NCBI RefSeq assembly: GCF_000686705.1
Contig: NZ_KK366004.1
Span: 62,001 to 126,000, forward strand
DNA from: Clostridium hydrogeniformans DSM 21757
GTDB taxonomy: Bacteria > Bacillota > Clostridia > Clostridiales > Clostridiaceae
Reading direction: 5' to 3'
DNA: 64,000 nucleotides
The notes under the pieces are model-generated. The model was not told where the DNA came from, made no database searches, and saw only the letters and a list, made by a program, of their open reading frames with translations. The position numbers and the translations under genes are program-made. Positions 17,939-26,952 of the stretch are shown here, piece after piece. Numbering within the stretch: position 1 is the stretch's first letter; every line of letters starts with the position of its first letter.

Positions 17939-17967
17939 TTGACAGAAATAAAAACCCTAGGTATAAT
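17939..17967 (+). promoter_or_regulatory. Consensus sigma-A promoter of putative small RNA
   Basis: A perfect TTGACA at 17939-17944, a 17-base spacer and a perfect TATAAT at 17962-17967. It is the only fully consensus promoter noticed in the window. No reading frame follows for over 550 bases. Confidence 0.85.
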
Positions 17968-17973
17968 TCACTT

Positions 17974-18349
17974 ATTAGAAATCACAGTAGTTTATATAAT
18001 CATATTAAGAAGTATAGTAGTTTTTAAAATAATATGATTAAGTAGTAGAAGGAAGCTAGTGGTGCATTAGCTTAGAAGTATAGTAGAGTAGAACAGCAGT
18101 ACAGTAGTTTTAAATTTAGATTTTTGTAACAATATTATAAGTTAGTAATATATTAAGTTATAATATTAAAAAAAATTTTATAAGGAAATTTTTACTATAG
18201 ATATAGGATAAAAATCTATAGTAAAGTTAAAATTATAAAAAATAGTAGTACAGTAGTTAAGTAGGAGATATGATTTAAGTAGATAGGTATTTTGCGTTTA
18301 ATTACGTTTAAAATAGCCCTCTCCATATAACTAATGGGGAGGGCTTTTG
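17974..18349 (+). ncRNA. Putative structured small RNA with repeated AGTAG motifs
   Basis: A consensus promoter and a strong terminator frame about 375 bases without a coding frame. Inside are eleven AGTAG motifs (first at 17986, last at 18278) and the longer repeat AGTACAGTAGTT twice (18099 and 18247). Three hairpins are visible: AATCATATT/AATATGATT (17998-18006 with 18031-18039), AAGCTA/TAGCTT near 18053-18073, and a perfect 12-base stem TTTACTATAGAT/ATCTATAGTAAA (18191-18202 with 18214-18225). This layout suggests an abundant regulatory RNA exposing AGUAG repeats, perhaps to bind a protein or CUACU-containing mRNAs. It does not match tmRNA, RNase P RNA, 6S or a T-box as far as I can see. 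Confidence 0.65.
18315..18349 (+). terminator. Terminator of the putative small RNA
   Basis: Stem AGCCCTCTCC / GGGGAGGGCT with one T-G pair, followed by TTTTGTGTTTT. It closes the transcript that starts at about 17974. Confidence 0.9.
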
Positions 18350-18449
18350 TGTTTTAATCTAAATATACACCTTCTTAAACTTTTAATAAGATGAAAAATT
18401 ATAATAGTGAGTTCTAATACTAAATACCAGGTTTTAATTAATAGAAAAG

Positions 18450-18471
18450 AAACAAGGTTAAAACCTTGTTT
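18450..18471 (+). promoter_or_regulatory. Short hairpin in leader of the ABC importer operon
   Basis: A perfect 10-base stem AAACAAGGTT/AACCTTGTTT with a two-base loop, 47 bases before the start codon. It may be an attenuator or an mRNA stabilising hairpin. No T-box or other riboswitch consensus was found in this leader. Confidence 0.4.
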
Positions 18472-18518
18472 TAATATACCATATATAAAATAAAAATAAA
18501 TATTAGGAGGACGGTAGT

Positions 18519-19520
18519 ATGGTAGGGAAAAAATCAATTTTATTAGTAAGTTCAATTCTAGTGAGCATGTCTTTATTTTCAGCATGTACAAAGGGAGGCA
18601 ATAAAGCCTTAGGTAATGATAAGAAGGTGAATATTGGGATAACACAAATAGCATCTCATCCTGCTTTGGATTTAGCTAGGGAAGGCTTCATAGAAGCTTT
18701 AAATTCTAAGGGATTTAAAGAGGGTGATAATCTTAATTTAGAGGTACAAAATGCAGAAGGGGATATTGCCACTTCTCAGATGATAGCCCAAGGTTTTGTA
18801 TCAAATAATAAGGATTTAGTATTTGCTATTGCAACCCCAGCGGCCCAAGCTGTTTTTAATGCAACAAAGGATATTCCAATTATCACTACAGCTGTAACAG
18901 ATGCAGTTAAATCAGGTCTTGTGAAATCTAAGGATAAATCAGGAACAAATGTTGCAGGTACTAGTGATGCAGTGCCTATAGACAAGCAACTAGAGCTTGT
19001 AAAAAAGATATTTAAAGATGTAAAAACCATAGGAGTTTTATACAATACTAGTGAAGTAAACTCTGAAGTTCAAATAGATAATTTAAAAGAATTAGCTAAA
19101 GGCATGGATATAGAAGTTATTACAAGAGGAATAAATAGCGTAAATGATATAAGTCAAGGTTTAGATACAATTTTAGACAAGGTAGATTTACTATACACTC
19201 CAGCAGATAATATGGTAGCTTCATCTATGCCATTAATAGCTTCAAAAGCATTAGAGAAAAAGGTTCCAGTGATAGGAGCAGAAGAAGCTCATGTTAAAGG
19301 AGGAGCTCTAATTACAGAAGGAGTTAACTACAAAAAACTTGGGTTTGAGGCAGGACTTATGGCGGTAGAAGTCATAGAAGGAAAAGATATAAAAGATATG
19401 GCAATAAAAAACTCAGAGGATACAGAGCTTGTTATAAATGAGGATACCTTAAATAAGCTCTCAATAAATATACCAGAGGATATAATGAAAAAAGCAAAAC
19501 TTATAAAGGGGGGGAAATAA
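18519..19520 (+). CDS. ABC importer substrate-binding lipoprotein (TrpX-like, PF04392 type)
   Basis: The 333-residue lipoprotein has an N-terminal signal followed by the lipobox FSAC with Cys23. The body matches the ABC_sub_bind family: KVNIGITQIASHPALD, a hinge with VFAIATPAAQAVFNATKDIP, and TVGVLYNTSE-like and EEAHVKGGALITEG segments. Members with this three-gene layout (TrpXYZ-like) are predicted importers of tryptophan or related aromatic amino acids. AGGAGG precedes the ATG. The permease starts one base after the stop. The substrate cannot be fixed from sequence. Confidence 0.88.
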   Translation: MVGKKSILLVSSILVSMSLFSACTKGGNKALGNDKKVNIGITQIASHPALDLAREGFIEALNSKGFKEGDNLNLEVQNAEGDIATSQMIAQGFVSNNKDLVFAIATPAAQAVFNATKDIPIITTAVTDAVKSGLVKSKDKSGTNVAGTSDAVPIDKQLELVKKIFKDVKTIGVLYNTSEVNSEVQIDNLKELAKGMDIEVITRGINSVNDISQGLDTILDKVDLLYTPADNMVASSMPLIASKALEKKVPVIGAEEAHVKGGALITEGVNYKKLGFEAGLMAVEVIEGKDIKDMAIKNSEDTELVINEDTLNKLSINIPEDIMKKAKLIKGGK

Positions 19521-19521
19521 T

Positions 19522-20397
19522 ATGACCTTCTTTATGGGAGTTTTAGAACAGGGGCTTATTTTTGCCATAGGAGCTTTAGGGGTATATATAACCTATAGTA
19601 TATTGGATTTTCCAGATCTATCTGTAGATGGAACCTTTAGTTTAGGAGCAGCAATTACTGTTTCTTTAATTTTAAAGGATGTAAATCCAGCACTATCTTT
19701 AGTTATTGCCTTTATAGGAGGAGCACTTGGAGGGTTAGTCACTGGAATACTTCATGTTAAATTTAAAATAACTAATCTTTTATCAGGAATTTTAGTTATG
19801 ATAGGACTATACTCAGTAAACTTAAGAGTAATGGGTAAGGCTAACTTACCAATATTTAATAAAAAAAATATCTTTTCAATTAATATAGAAATGGTAGTAA
19901 TTTTAGCTCTAATAATTTTAGCTTTAAAGATATTTATGGATATATTATTTAAGACTAAATTTGGCTTTATATTAAAGGCCACTGGAGATAATGATACCCT
20001 AGTTACTTCTCTTGGAGTAAATAAGGGGACAATAAAAATATTTGGTCTTATGATATCTAATGGACTTGTAGCCCTAAGTGGGGCGGTAATGGCACAATAC
20101 CAAAGATTTTCAGATATATCTATGGGAAATGGATTTATAGTTATAGCATTAGCTTCAATAATACTTGGACAATCTATATTTAAAAGAGAAAAATTATTAA
20201 AAAGCACTACAGTGGTTATAATTGGTGCAATTTTATATAAGCTAAGTGTAGGAATTGCCTTAAGTTTAGGATTTCCACCTACAGATTTAAAGCTTATAAC
20301 ATCCCTCATAGTTGTCATAGCTATAGTTATGAATAATAATTCTTTATTGAATAAAGTAAAAGTTTCTTTAAGGAAAAGGGGGAGTTTAAATGCTTAA
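19522..20397 (+). CDS. ABC importer permease (branched-chain amino acid permease-like)
   Basis: The 291-residue protein has about eight membrane helices and the BPD_transp_2 type sequence GVYITYSILDFPDLSVDGTF near residues 18-37, which is characteristic of the permease of TrpXYZ-like systems. A further conserved segment is GLVALSGAVMAQYQRFSDIS. GGGGGGAAATAAT precedes the ATG. It overlaps the ATPase gene by 8 bases, so the three genes form one operon. Confidence 0.88.
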   Translation: MTFFMGVLEQGLIFAIGALGVYITYSILDFPDLSVDGTFSLGAAITVSLILKDVNPALSLVIAFIGGALGGLVTGILHVKFKITNLLSGILVMIGLYSVNLRVMGKANLPIFNKKNIFSINIEMVVILALIILALKIFMDILFKTKFGFILKATGDNDTLVTSLGVNKGTIKIFGLMISNGLVALSGAVMAQYQRFSDISMGNGFIVIALASIILGQSIFKREKLLKSTTVVIIGAILYKLSVGIALSLGFPPTDLKLITSLIVVIAIVMNNNSLLNKVKVSLRKRGSLNA

Positions 20398-21184
20398 TAT
20401 AAAATCTATAAATAAAAATTTTAACAAGGAAACCTTAAATGAAGTAACGATTTTTAATAATTTTAGTTTAGAAATAAATAAAGGTGATTTTATAACTATT
20501 GTAGGAAGTAATGGAGCGGGAAAATCAACACTTTTAAATATAATCTCAGGATCTTTAGATGTAGACTCTGGAAATATAATTTTAGAAGGAAAGGATATAA
20601 CTAGATTAAAGGAGCATAAACGATCAAAGTTTATAGCTAGGGTATTCCAAGATCCAACAAAGGGAACATCTCCATCTATGACTATTTTGGAGAACTTATC
20701 TCTAGCAGATAATAAAGGGAAAAGCTTTGGATTTTCTCTAGGAGTTAATAAAAAGAAATTAGAAGAGTTTAAGGATCAGCTTTCCATATTAAATTTAGGA
20801 CTTGAGGATAAGATTAATACAAAAGTAGGTATGTTATCAGGAGGGCAAAGACAAGCACTTTCTTTGCTTATGGCTACATTAAAAACTCCACAGGTTCTAC
20901 TTTTAGATGAGCATACAGCAGCTTTAGATCCTAAAACTTCAGAAAATATTATAGAGCTTACGGATAAAATAGTTAAAGAAAAGAAAATTACAACTGTTAT
21001 GATAACTCATAATTTAAATCATGCTATAGTATTTGGAAATAGGCTTCTTATGATGCATAGAGGAGAGAAAATCCTTGATATAGGAGAGAGAGATAAGAAG
21101 GTATTAACAAAAAATGCCCTTGTAGAAGAGTTTAATAAAATCACATTTAAAGAGGATTTATCTGATAGGGTAATGTTTGCATAA
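20390..21184 (+). CDS. ABC importer ATP-binding protein
   Basis: The 264-residue ATPase powers the importer. Walker A is GSNGAGKST (about residues 38-46), the Q-loop is VFQDPTKGTSPS, the signature is MLSGGQRQAL, and Walker B with the catalytic residue is LLLDEHTAALD, where His replaces the more common Pro after Glu, as is usual in this subfamily. The switch histidine is in MITHNLNHA. It is the last gene of the operon. Five TAA codons in a row (21182-21196) end it in frame, and a terminator follows. Confidence 0.92.
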   Translation: MLNIKSINKNFNKETLNEVTIFNNFSLEINKGDFITIVGSNGAGKSTLLNIISGSLDVDSGNIILEGKDITRLKEHKRSKFIARVFQDPTKGTSPSMTILENLSLADNKGKSFGFSLGVNKKKLEEFKDQLSILNLGLEDKINTKVGMLSGGQRQALSLLMATLKTPQVLLLDEHTAALDPKTSENIIELTDKIVKEKKITTVMITHNLNHAIVFGNRLLMMHRGEKILDIGERDKKVLTKNALVEEFNKITFKEDLSDRVMFA

Positions 21185-21202
21185 TAATAATAATAATTTT
21201 AG

Positions 21203-21262
21203 AGTTCATTAAAACTTTAGGGTATCTAGAACTGCCTATAAGTTTTAATGAACTTTAATTTT
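21203..21262 (+). terminator. Terminator after ABC importer operon
   Basis: Long stem AGTTCATTAAAACTT / AAGTTTTAATGAACT with a loop of about 20 bases, then TTAATTTT. Confidence 0.75.
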
Positions 21263-21357
21263 ATCATGTTAAAATATAAGAGTTAATAAAGCTTATGTAA
21301 GTATTAATATGATATAATTTTTTTATAAAATTATTATAAAACTTAGGAGTTTTAAGT

Positions 21358-23859
21358 ATGAGAATTTTGTTTAGATTTTTACTTAATAATATAATTGAAA
21401 AAAAGCTAAGAGTTTTTCTTATAGTAATTACTGTGGCAGTTGCTACAGCTATGTGTTTTGCCTCCCTAGGGGTTTCATCCTCTTATTCAGAAATGGTTAA
21501 AGAGAGAATGAAGTCCAAAATAGGAGAAGCAAATATAATAATCCTTGGAAATAATAAGGGGATGAATTCTATTTTAGATAGGGATAAAGTTAATGAAGCT
21601 ACTAATAACTATAAGAGAGCACTAATTTTTGATGGGGAAGGAACTTATGAGAATAAAGATGATATAGTAAAAATAAATATTAAGGCAACAGATTTAGAGG
21701 ACTTAAATTATATAAATCCTATTATTTTAAGTAATGAAAGTAAGGGATTTAATTTGAAGGATATACAAGATAACAAGGTTGTAGTATCAAAGAAGTTTAG
21801 TGAGAAAAATAATTTAAAGTTAGGAGATAAATTAACTGTAACTACAGAGAAAAAACAAATATTCTTAGAGGTTGGTGCAATTGCTATAAATAAGGGGTTT
21901 CTATCAGAGGATCCAGGGGAAGCTACTTTAGTTATGGATAACCATGGACTTAGTAAAGCTTTAGATAGACCTAGTATTATAACATCAACCTTAATTGATG
22001 CTAAGGATAAGAATGTTAATGAGGTTATAAAAGAATTAAAAGAAGACCTTAAGGAATATGAAATATTAGAAACTATAAGTAAAGAAAGTTTAGATAATAT
22101 GGTAAGCCAGTTTACACTACCTTTTTATATAATGCTAATAGTGGTATTTTTAATGGCTGGTTTTATAATTTTTTCTGCTTATAAGGTTATAATACTTGAA
22201 AGAATGGCAGTCATAGGAACTCTTAGAAGTATAGGGGCTACAAAGCTTTCAACTGATTTAATAATGCTCATTGAAAGCTTTATATATGGAACATTAGGTG
22301 GAATACTAGGTAATGCACTAGGAATTCCAATACTTTATTATTTAGCAGATTCATCTAATCAATTTAAACAATATGGTGTAGAGACAATAGTTAATATAGA
22401 TAAATTTAATTTTTTAATTGCTTTTTTATTAGCATTATTTTTATGTATAATAAGCTCTGTTATCCCTATAATAAGCGCATCAAAGCTTTATCTTAAGGAT
22501 ATAATTCTTGGAACCTTTAGTCAAAATTCAAAAACTAATTTTGGAAAACTTATAGTAGGATTAGTATTAACCATACTACCTTATATCTATATACAAAAAT
22601 ATAGATGGACAGGGAGCTTTATTTTATCTATATTAGGAGCTTTTTCAATTTTTATAGGAATGATTTTTCTATGTTCGTATATAATAAGAATTTTTTATTA
22701 TATTTTTAAAGAAATATATAGATTTATATTTGGAAATGAAGGAGTTATAGCCCTTGAAAATATAAGTAAATCTAAGGTCTTAATAAATAATTGTGCCCTT
22801 CTTATATGCACCTTGGCTGCAGTTGTTGCTATATATGTGGCATCTTTTAGTGTAAATAAACTTATAGTAAGTGGGTATTCAAATTTACATTATGATGCTC
22901 AGGTTAAAAACCCTAAGAATAGAGAAGTTATAGATAAAATTAAGGAGCTAGAGTATATAAAAAATACTTATGAAGAACTTAATCTAAATGAGATAGATGT
23001 TAAGGGTAAAGATTTTAAAATAAAATCCCTTCAAGGAATAGAAAAAGAAAAATTTAAAGAATTCTATTCTAATGTAAATATATATGACAATAGTAACAAG
23101 GATAAAGAAGAGATTTTAGAGGAATTAGATAAAGATAGCAACATAATAGTGAGTCATTTACTCTCTAAAAAGCAAGGATTAGAGATTGGAGAGAGTATAA
23201 GCCTAAAAATAGGAGAAGAGTACAGGGATTATAAAATTACTGGGTTTGCAGAATCAGAGTTTATTGATAACTCCCAAGGAGCATTAGTATCCTTAGAAAA
23301 TCTTAAAAAAGATTATAATAAAGAGGTTGGAAATACTCTCAAAATACAAGGGAATATTAAGGATCTAAGTAAGACATTAAAAAAAGACTTAAAGGATTAT
23401 GGTATATCGATTAGTGAAAAAAGTGAGGACTTAAAAAATAATATAGAGGCTAATAGAGGAATTATGAAATCCCTTGAAAGTTTTTCTCTTATGTCTTTAG
23501 TAATAGGATCCCTAGGAATGATGAACAATTTTATGGTAAGTTTCATATATAGAAAGAGGGAATTCTCCGTACTTGCTTCAGTTGGTATGAGTAAATATCA
23601 AAGAGGAAAGTTAATCCTAATAGAGGGAATTACTATTGGATTAATAGGAGGACTTTTAGGAGTATTAGAAGGAGTATATATTTCAAAGTTTATAGGAGAA
23701 ATAACCTATTCATTAGATACTTACATAACCATTTCTTATCCAATAAAGCTTATTGTAGCCTTAGGAATATTAGGAGCTCTGCTAGTTATAATAGCCTCAT
23801 TAATCCCTATGGTTAAGTCTTCAAAATTATCTATAGTAGAAGAAATAAAATATGAGTAG
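21358..23859 (+). CDS. FtsX/MacB-type ABC transporter permease
   Basis: The 833-residue membrane protein has a first helix near residues 18-40 and a large extracytoplasmic domain. Two FtsX-type helix bundles follow: one at about 255-375 with ERMAVIGTLRSIGATK, and one near the C terminus with KREFSVLASVGMSKYQR. Between them lie two further helices and a second extracytoplasmic domain. Such permeases export peptides or lipoproteins, or signal antimicrobial peptide stress. The cognate ATPase follows immediately. TTAGGAG precedes the ATG. No two-component system is adjacent, so regulation is unknown. Confidence 0.9.
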   Translation: MRILFRFLLNNIIEKKLRVFLIVITVAVATAMCFASLGVSSSYSEMVKERMKSKIGEANIIILGNNKGMNSILDRDKVNEATNNYKRALIFDGEGTYENKDDIVKINIKATDLEDLNYINPIILSNESKGFNLKDIQDNKVVVSKKFSEKNNLKLGDKLTVTTEKKQIFLEVGAIAINKGFLSEDPGEATLVMDNHGLSKALDRPSIITSTLIDAKDKNVNEVIKELKEDLKEYEILETISKESLDNMVSQFTLPFYIMLIVVFLMAGFIIFSAYKVIILERMAVIGTLRSIGATKLSTDLIMLIESFIYGTLGGILGNALGIPILYYLADSSNQFKQYGVETIVNIDKFNFLIAFLLALFLCIISSVIPIISASKLYLKDIILGTFSQNSKTNFGKLIVGLVLTILPYIYIQKYRWTGSFILSILGAFSIFIGMIFLCSYIIRIFYYIFKEIYRFIFGNEGVIALENISKSKVLINNCALLICTLAAVVAIYVASFSVNKLIVSGYSNLHYDAQVKNPKNREVIDKIKELEYIKNTYEELNLNEIDVKGKDFKIKSLQGIEKEKFKEFYSNVNIYDNSNKDKEEILEELDKDSNIIVSHLLSKKQGLEIGESISLKIGEEYRDYKITGFAESEFIDNSQGALVSLENLKKDYNKEVGNTLKIQGNIKDLSKTLKKDLKDYGISISEKSEDLKNNIEANRGIMKSLESFSLMSLVIGSLGMMNNFMVSFIYRKREFSVLASVGMSKYQRGKLILIEGITIGLIGGLLGVLEGVYISKFIGEITYSLDTYITISYPIKLIVALGILGALLVIIASLIPMVKSSKLSIVEEIKYE

Positions 23860-23869
23860 GGGGAGCCAG

Positions 23870-24595
23870 ATGGAAAAGATAATAGAGGTTAAAAATTTAT
23901 ATAAAAGCTTTAGTGTAGGAAATGAAGAAGTTAATGTTCTTAAAGATATTTCATTGGATATATATAAGGGAGAGTTTGTGTCCATTATGGGACCATCAGG
24001 ATGTGGAAAAAGCACCCTTTTATATCTGTTAGGTGGACTTGATAAACCAACTGGTGGGAATATATATATAAGAAATCAGGAGATATCTAGGCTAAAGGAT
24101 AGAGAAATAAGCAAGGTAAGAAGAAGAGAATTAGGCTTTGTATTTCAGTTTTATAATTTAGTGCAGAATCTAAACTTAGAGGATAATATACTGCTTCCTA
24201 TACTTTTAGATGGAGGTAAACCTAAGGAGTATAAAGAAAAATTAAATGAGATGCTTAATATAATTGAGTTATCTCATAAAAGAAAAGCTCTGCCAAGAGA
24301 ACTTTCAGGAGGACAACAACAAAGAGTTGCTATTGCAAGAGCATTAATAAATAATCCAGATTTGATACTTGCAGATGAGCCTATTGGAAATTTAGATTCT
24401 AAAACTGGGACAGAAATTATGAAGTTATTTAAAAGAATAAATAAAGAAAAAGGCGTAACCATTGTAAATGTTACTCATTCAAAGGAATCAGCAGATTATG
24501 GAACACATATAATATATTTAAAAGATGGAGAGATATTAAATCATGAAAAAATAATTAAAGATGAAGCGGCTTTTACAAAAGAAAATAAGGAGTAA
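23870..24595 (+). CDS. ABC transporter ATP-binding protein (MacB/LolD type)
   Basis: The 241-residue ATPase partners the FtsX-type permease upstream. Walker A is GPSGCGKST, the Q-loop is FVFQFYNLVQNLN, the signature is LSGGQQQRVAIARAL, and Walker B is LILADEPIGNLD, all as in the LolD/MacB group. The ATG at 23870 is chosen because AGGGGGA precedes it by 5 bases; an earlier in-frame ATG at 23852 overlaps the permease end. The two genes form one operon. Confidence 0.92.
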   Translation: MEKIIEVKNLYKSFSVGNEEVNVLKDISLDIYKGEFVSIMGPSGCGKSTLLYLLGGLDKPTGGNIYIRNQEISRLKDREISKVRRRELGFVFQFYNLVQNLNLEDNILLPILLDGGKPKEYKEKLNEMLNIIELSHKRKALPRELSGGQQQRVAIARALINNPDLILADEPIGNLDSKTGTEIMKLFKRINKEKGVTIVNVTHSKESADYGTHIIYLKDGEILNHEKIIKDEAAFTKENKE

Positions 24596-24792
24596 AAATT
24601 AACTTGTGATTTAAATTGAGTAAGTGATCCTTTTGAATTAACCTTTACTTTATGTGGTAACATAAGTGAATTTATGATATAAATATTATTATGCCATAAT
24701 ATTTATCAGATGTATTAAGTATAAATTTATAATAATATATAGAACATATTATTGTTGTAGATATTTAAAATGAATATGAGGAGGAATTTAAC

Positions 24793-25020
24793 ATGGGTTT
24801 CGATCTTTCAGGAATAGGAAATATAGTAAATAATTTAAAGGAAAAAGGTATTGATGGTATTAAGGAGCAGGTTGTTAATGCCCTTACAGATAAGTTTGGA
24901 GTATTACCAAAAGATATGGTTACACAAGTAATGGATCTTGGAGTGGATCAATTAGAAAAACTTCTTAAAAACATACCAGCTATAGGATCTTTAGAAGATC
25001 TTAAGAAGTATTTACCATAA
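24793..25020 (+). CDS. Small protein with DUF4351-like C-terminal region
   Basis: The 75-residue soluble protein has the good ribosome binding site GAGGAGG. The C-terminal part, from GVLPKDMVTQVMDLGVDQLE to SLEDLKKYL, follows the spacing of the DUF4351 helical domain (leucine-rich Ls-x-x-Qle-x-Ll and sl-x-dL-x-x-wL). The N-terminal part is glycine-rich. The gene is alone, with its own promoter region and terminator. The function is unknown and the family match tentative. Confidence 0.6.
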   Translation: MGFDLSGIGNIVNNLKEKGIDGIKEQVVNALTDKFGVLPKDMVTQVMDLGVDQLEKLLKNIPAIGSLEDLKKYLP

Positions 25021-25101
25021 GATATATTTTACTTATTATAATAGAAAATTATAGTAAGAAGATGTTGTAATTTACATATAATTAAAATAGTATAATTGGT
25101 T

Positions 25102-25145
25102 GTGGATTAAGTGATTAATTTTAGGTTACTTAATTCACTTTTTTA
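25102..25145 (+). terminator. Terminator after the 75-residue protein gene
   Basis: Stem GTGGATTAAGT / ACTTAATTCAC (one G-T pair) followed by TTTTTTATTT. Confidence 0.8.
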
Positions 25146-25243
25146 TTTGAGGAACTATATTTTTTAAGCGTTTTTTATTTTAATTTGAATAATATAATAG
25201 AATTTTTATAGGAATTAAGATAAGATTGCACCTCCCAGAATTA

Positions 25244-25279
25244 AGGTTAGATAAAAATAAGTTTATTTTTATCTAACCT
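25244..25279. terminator. Perfect 17-base inverted repeat with two-base gap
   Basis: The arms AGGTTAGATAAAAATAA and TTATTTTTATCTAACCT are separated only by GT. It may act as a terminator or a small extruding hairpin. No gene abuts it. Confidence 0.5.
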
Positions 25280-25433
25280 ATTTTATTGTTTTTAGAAATG
25301 CTACAATATTAGTATTAAATAATTAGAGAATATGATATGGAAATTTATTGGCTAAATAAATTTAATTTTAAATTTAGTAGATATAATAATTTTATATAGC
25401 ATTATTATATTGGAGTGTAATAGGAGTATTGAT
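25280..25433. other. Leader of GNAT gene
   Basis: AT-rich, and with 25146-25243 it makes up the non-coding gap outside the two hairpins. No reading frame was found. Confidence 0.4.
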
Positions 25434-26063
25434 ATGGTTAATTCAAAAGTTATAAATGTAGATAGAAATAATATAGAAGAAGTTTCAAAGGTCTTAGCAG
25501 AAGGCTTTTTCTATGATGATTTATATAAAATGATAATCCCTGATGAGGAGAAGAGAAAAAAGTTATTGCCAATATATTTTATGGCATATGTAAGGACTTT
25601 CTATGATATTTCCAAGGTAATAGCAACTTCAGAGAATTATGAGGGGGTAGCTCTTATATATAATAGTGAAAGCATTAAAAGAGGTTTCTCTTTCTTAGGG
25701 TTTATGAACTTTTGTTTTATGAATATAAGAATGTTAAAATATATAAGCTTTAGAGAATATAAGGATATAATGGGGAAAATAAAAGAGGCAGAAGAAGCTG
25801 TGACAGGGTATAAAAGAGAGGATAATCATATGCATCTGGAGCTTTTAGTAGTAGGAGAAAAGTATAGAGGAAAAGGTTATGGCAGAAGGCTTATGGAACA
25901 TATAATAGAGGTAATAGAGAAAGAGAATAGAGTATGTGTTCTTGAAACCAATAATGAGGATAATATTTCTATGTATGAGAAATTTGGATTTACCTTAGTA
26001 AACAAGACATCACTAAAGGATGGAACAAATCATTACTCTATGGAATATAACGGAAAAATATAA
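25434..26063 (+). CDS. GNAT family N-acetyltransferase
   Basis: The 209-residue protein has the GNAT acetyl-CoA loop YRGKGYGRRLMEHI, preceded by strand HLELLVVGEKY, and the C-terminal ETNNEDNISMYEKFGFTL typical of the fold. The N-terminal half (IEEVSKVLAEGFFYDDLYKM) matches the subgroup of about 200 residues with a long helical substrate part. The ATG at 25434 is chosen since AGGAG lies just upstream; a TTG-containing longer frame from 25410 is possible. The substrate is unknown. It is a single-gene unit with a terminator. Confidence 0.85.
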   Translation: MVNSKVINVDRNNIEEVSKVLAEGFFYDDLYKMIIPDEEKRKKLLPIYFMAYVRTFYDISKVIATSENYEGVALIYNSESIKRGFSFLGFMNFCFMNIRMLKYISFREYKDIMGKIKEAEEAVTGYKREDNHMHLELLVVGEKYRGKGYGRRLMEHIIEVIEKENRVCVLETNNEDNISMYEKFGFTLVNKTSLKDGTNHYSMEYNGKI

Positions 26064-26078
26064 TAATTAAAGATAGAA

Positions 26079-26118
26079 GCAGTATAAATATTAAGTTATA
26101 GATTTATACTGTTTTTTA
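26079..26118 (+). terminator. Terminator after GNAT gene
   Basis: Stem CAGTATAAAT / ATTTATACTG followed by TTTTTTA. Confidence 0.85.
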
Positions 26119-26244
26119 CTATATAAAAGTAAATAATAAATATATGATCAGTAGATTTGACCTTATAGGAAAATAAGTAAATGTTTACAAAGGGTCTTTT
26201 TTATAATATAATTATTTCATAAAATTACAAAAGGAGGAGTTTTT

Positions 26245-26265
26245 ATGACACCAGCTAATTTCTAA
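26245..26265 (+). CDS. Six-residue frame MTPANF behind AAGGAGGA
   Basis: AAGGAGGA at 26231-26238 is ideally spaced to ATG 26245, but the frame stops after MTPANF. It may be a leader peptide or the start of a destroyed gene. Coding is unproven. Confidence 0.2.
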   Translation: MTPANF

Positions 26266-26772
26266 TTTTTAAGTAAGCAAAATTTAAATTTTAAAGCTTA
26301 GAATACCTAGGCTTATTTGGAGTGCTTATTTTTATTAGAATTTAGTAATATGTCTTTAAAAGCTCTGAATTTATATGTGGAATATTATATATTCATGTAT
26401 ATGTAATGTTTTAATCAATAAGTTTGTATTATGTAGGGCTACAGAGATATTTTCTTGTAGTCTTTTTTATTTTTTATATAGGTTTTTAGTAATAACTAGA
26501 TATATTTCTATATAAAAATACTAAGTATAATAATTAACCTATAGATATACCATGTTAGAACTTAATTTTGGAAGGGATTTAAATACTTGTAGCTTGTGGT
26601 TTAGTTTAAAGTATAAATTATTATGGTCATACCTATATAAGATTTAATATAGGTATAAGAGTAGTATTAATTCCTATTTTAAGATGGATTTATATAAATT
26701 AAAAAAGAGCTTTCATAGAATATCTAAATCATAATAGCACTCCTAAGATAATAAAAGGAGGGTTGATGTTTT

Positions 26773-26814
26773 ATGACTACGCCTAATAAAAAGGTAATGA
26801 TTAAAAGTTATTAA
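26773..26814 (+). CDS. Thirteen-residue frame MTTPNKKVMIKSY
   Basis: AAAAGGAGGG at 26753-26762 precedes it. The start recalls MTPANF of the frame 530 bases upstream. It may be a regulatory or decayed frame. Confidence 0.2.
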   Translation: MTTPNKKVMIKSY

Positions 26815-26829
26815 GAGGGGAGTATTCTT

Positions 26830-26952
26830 ATGATTTTAACATTACCTAAATATAAATATAAAAACTATATTCCTCTCATTTTTTATATAAATAGAGAGGG
26901 AGATAGGAATGGAATTAAGAGTAAACTGGAATATAGATTTAAGAAACTTTAA
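26830..26952 (+). CDS. Forty-residue frame overlapping the zinc-ribbon gene start
   Basis: AAGAGGGGAG precedes ATG 26830. The product starts MILTLPKYKYKNYIPLIFY and is basic. It overlaps the start of the next gene by 44 bases in another frame, so it could couple translation to it. Coding is uncertain. Confidence 0.3.
   Translation: MILTLPKYKYKNYIPLIFYINREGDRNGIKSKLEYRFKKL

Larger units (their letters stand above)
26119..26908. other. Gene-poor region with three very short frames behind strong ribosome binding sites
   Basis: No conventional gene lies in this stretch. A weak CTACA/TGTAG hairpin with U-tail lies near 26440-26470. Three short frames with good Shine-Dalgarno sequences are listed separately. 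The region may contain leader peptides or decayed genes. Confidence 0.4.

Noticed and set aside
17974-18349. CRISPR array or replication iterons suggested by AGTAG repeats
   Set aside because: Repeats are only five bases, irregularly spaced and without cas or rep genes.
17974-18518. T-box or other aminoacid riboswitch for the TrpXYZ-like importer
   Set aside because: The T-box sequence (GGGTGGNACCGCG type) is absent, and the first transcript ends at its own terminator about 170 bases before the importer gene.
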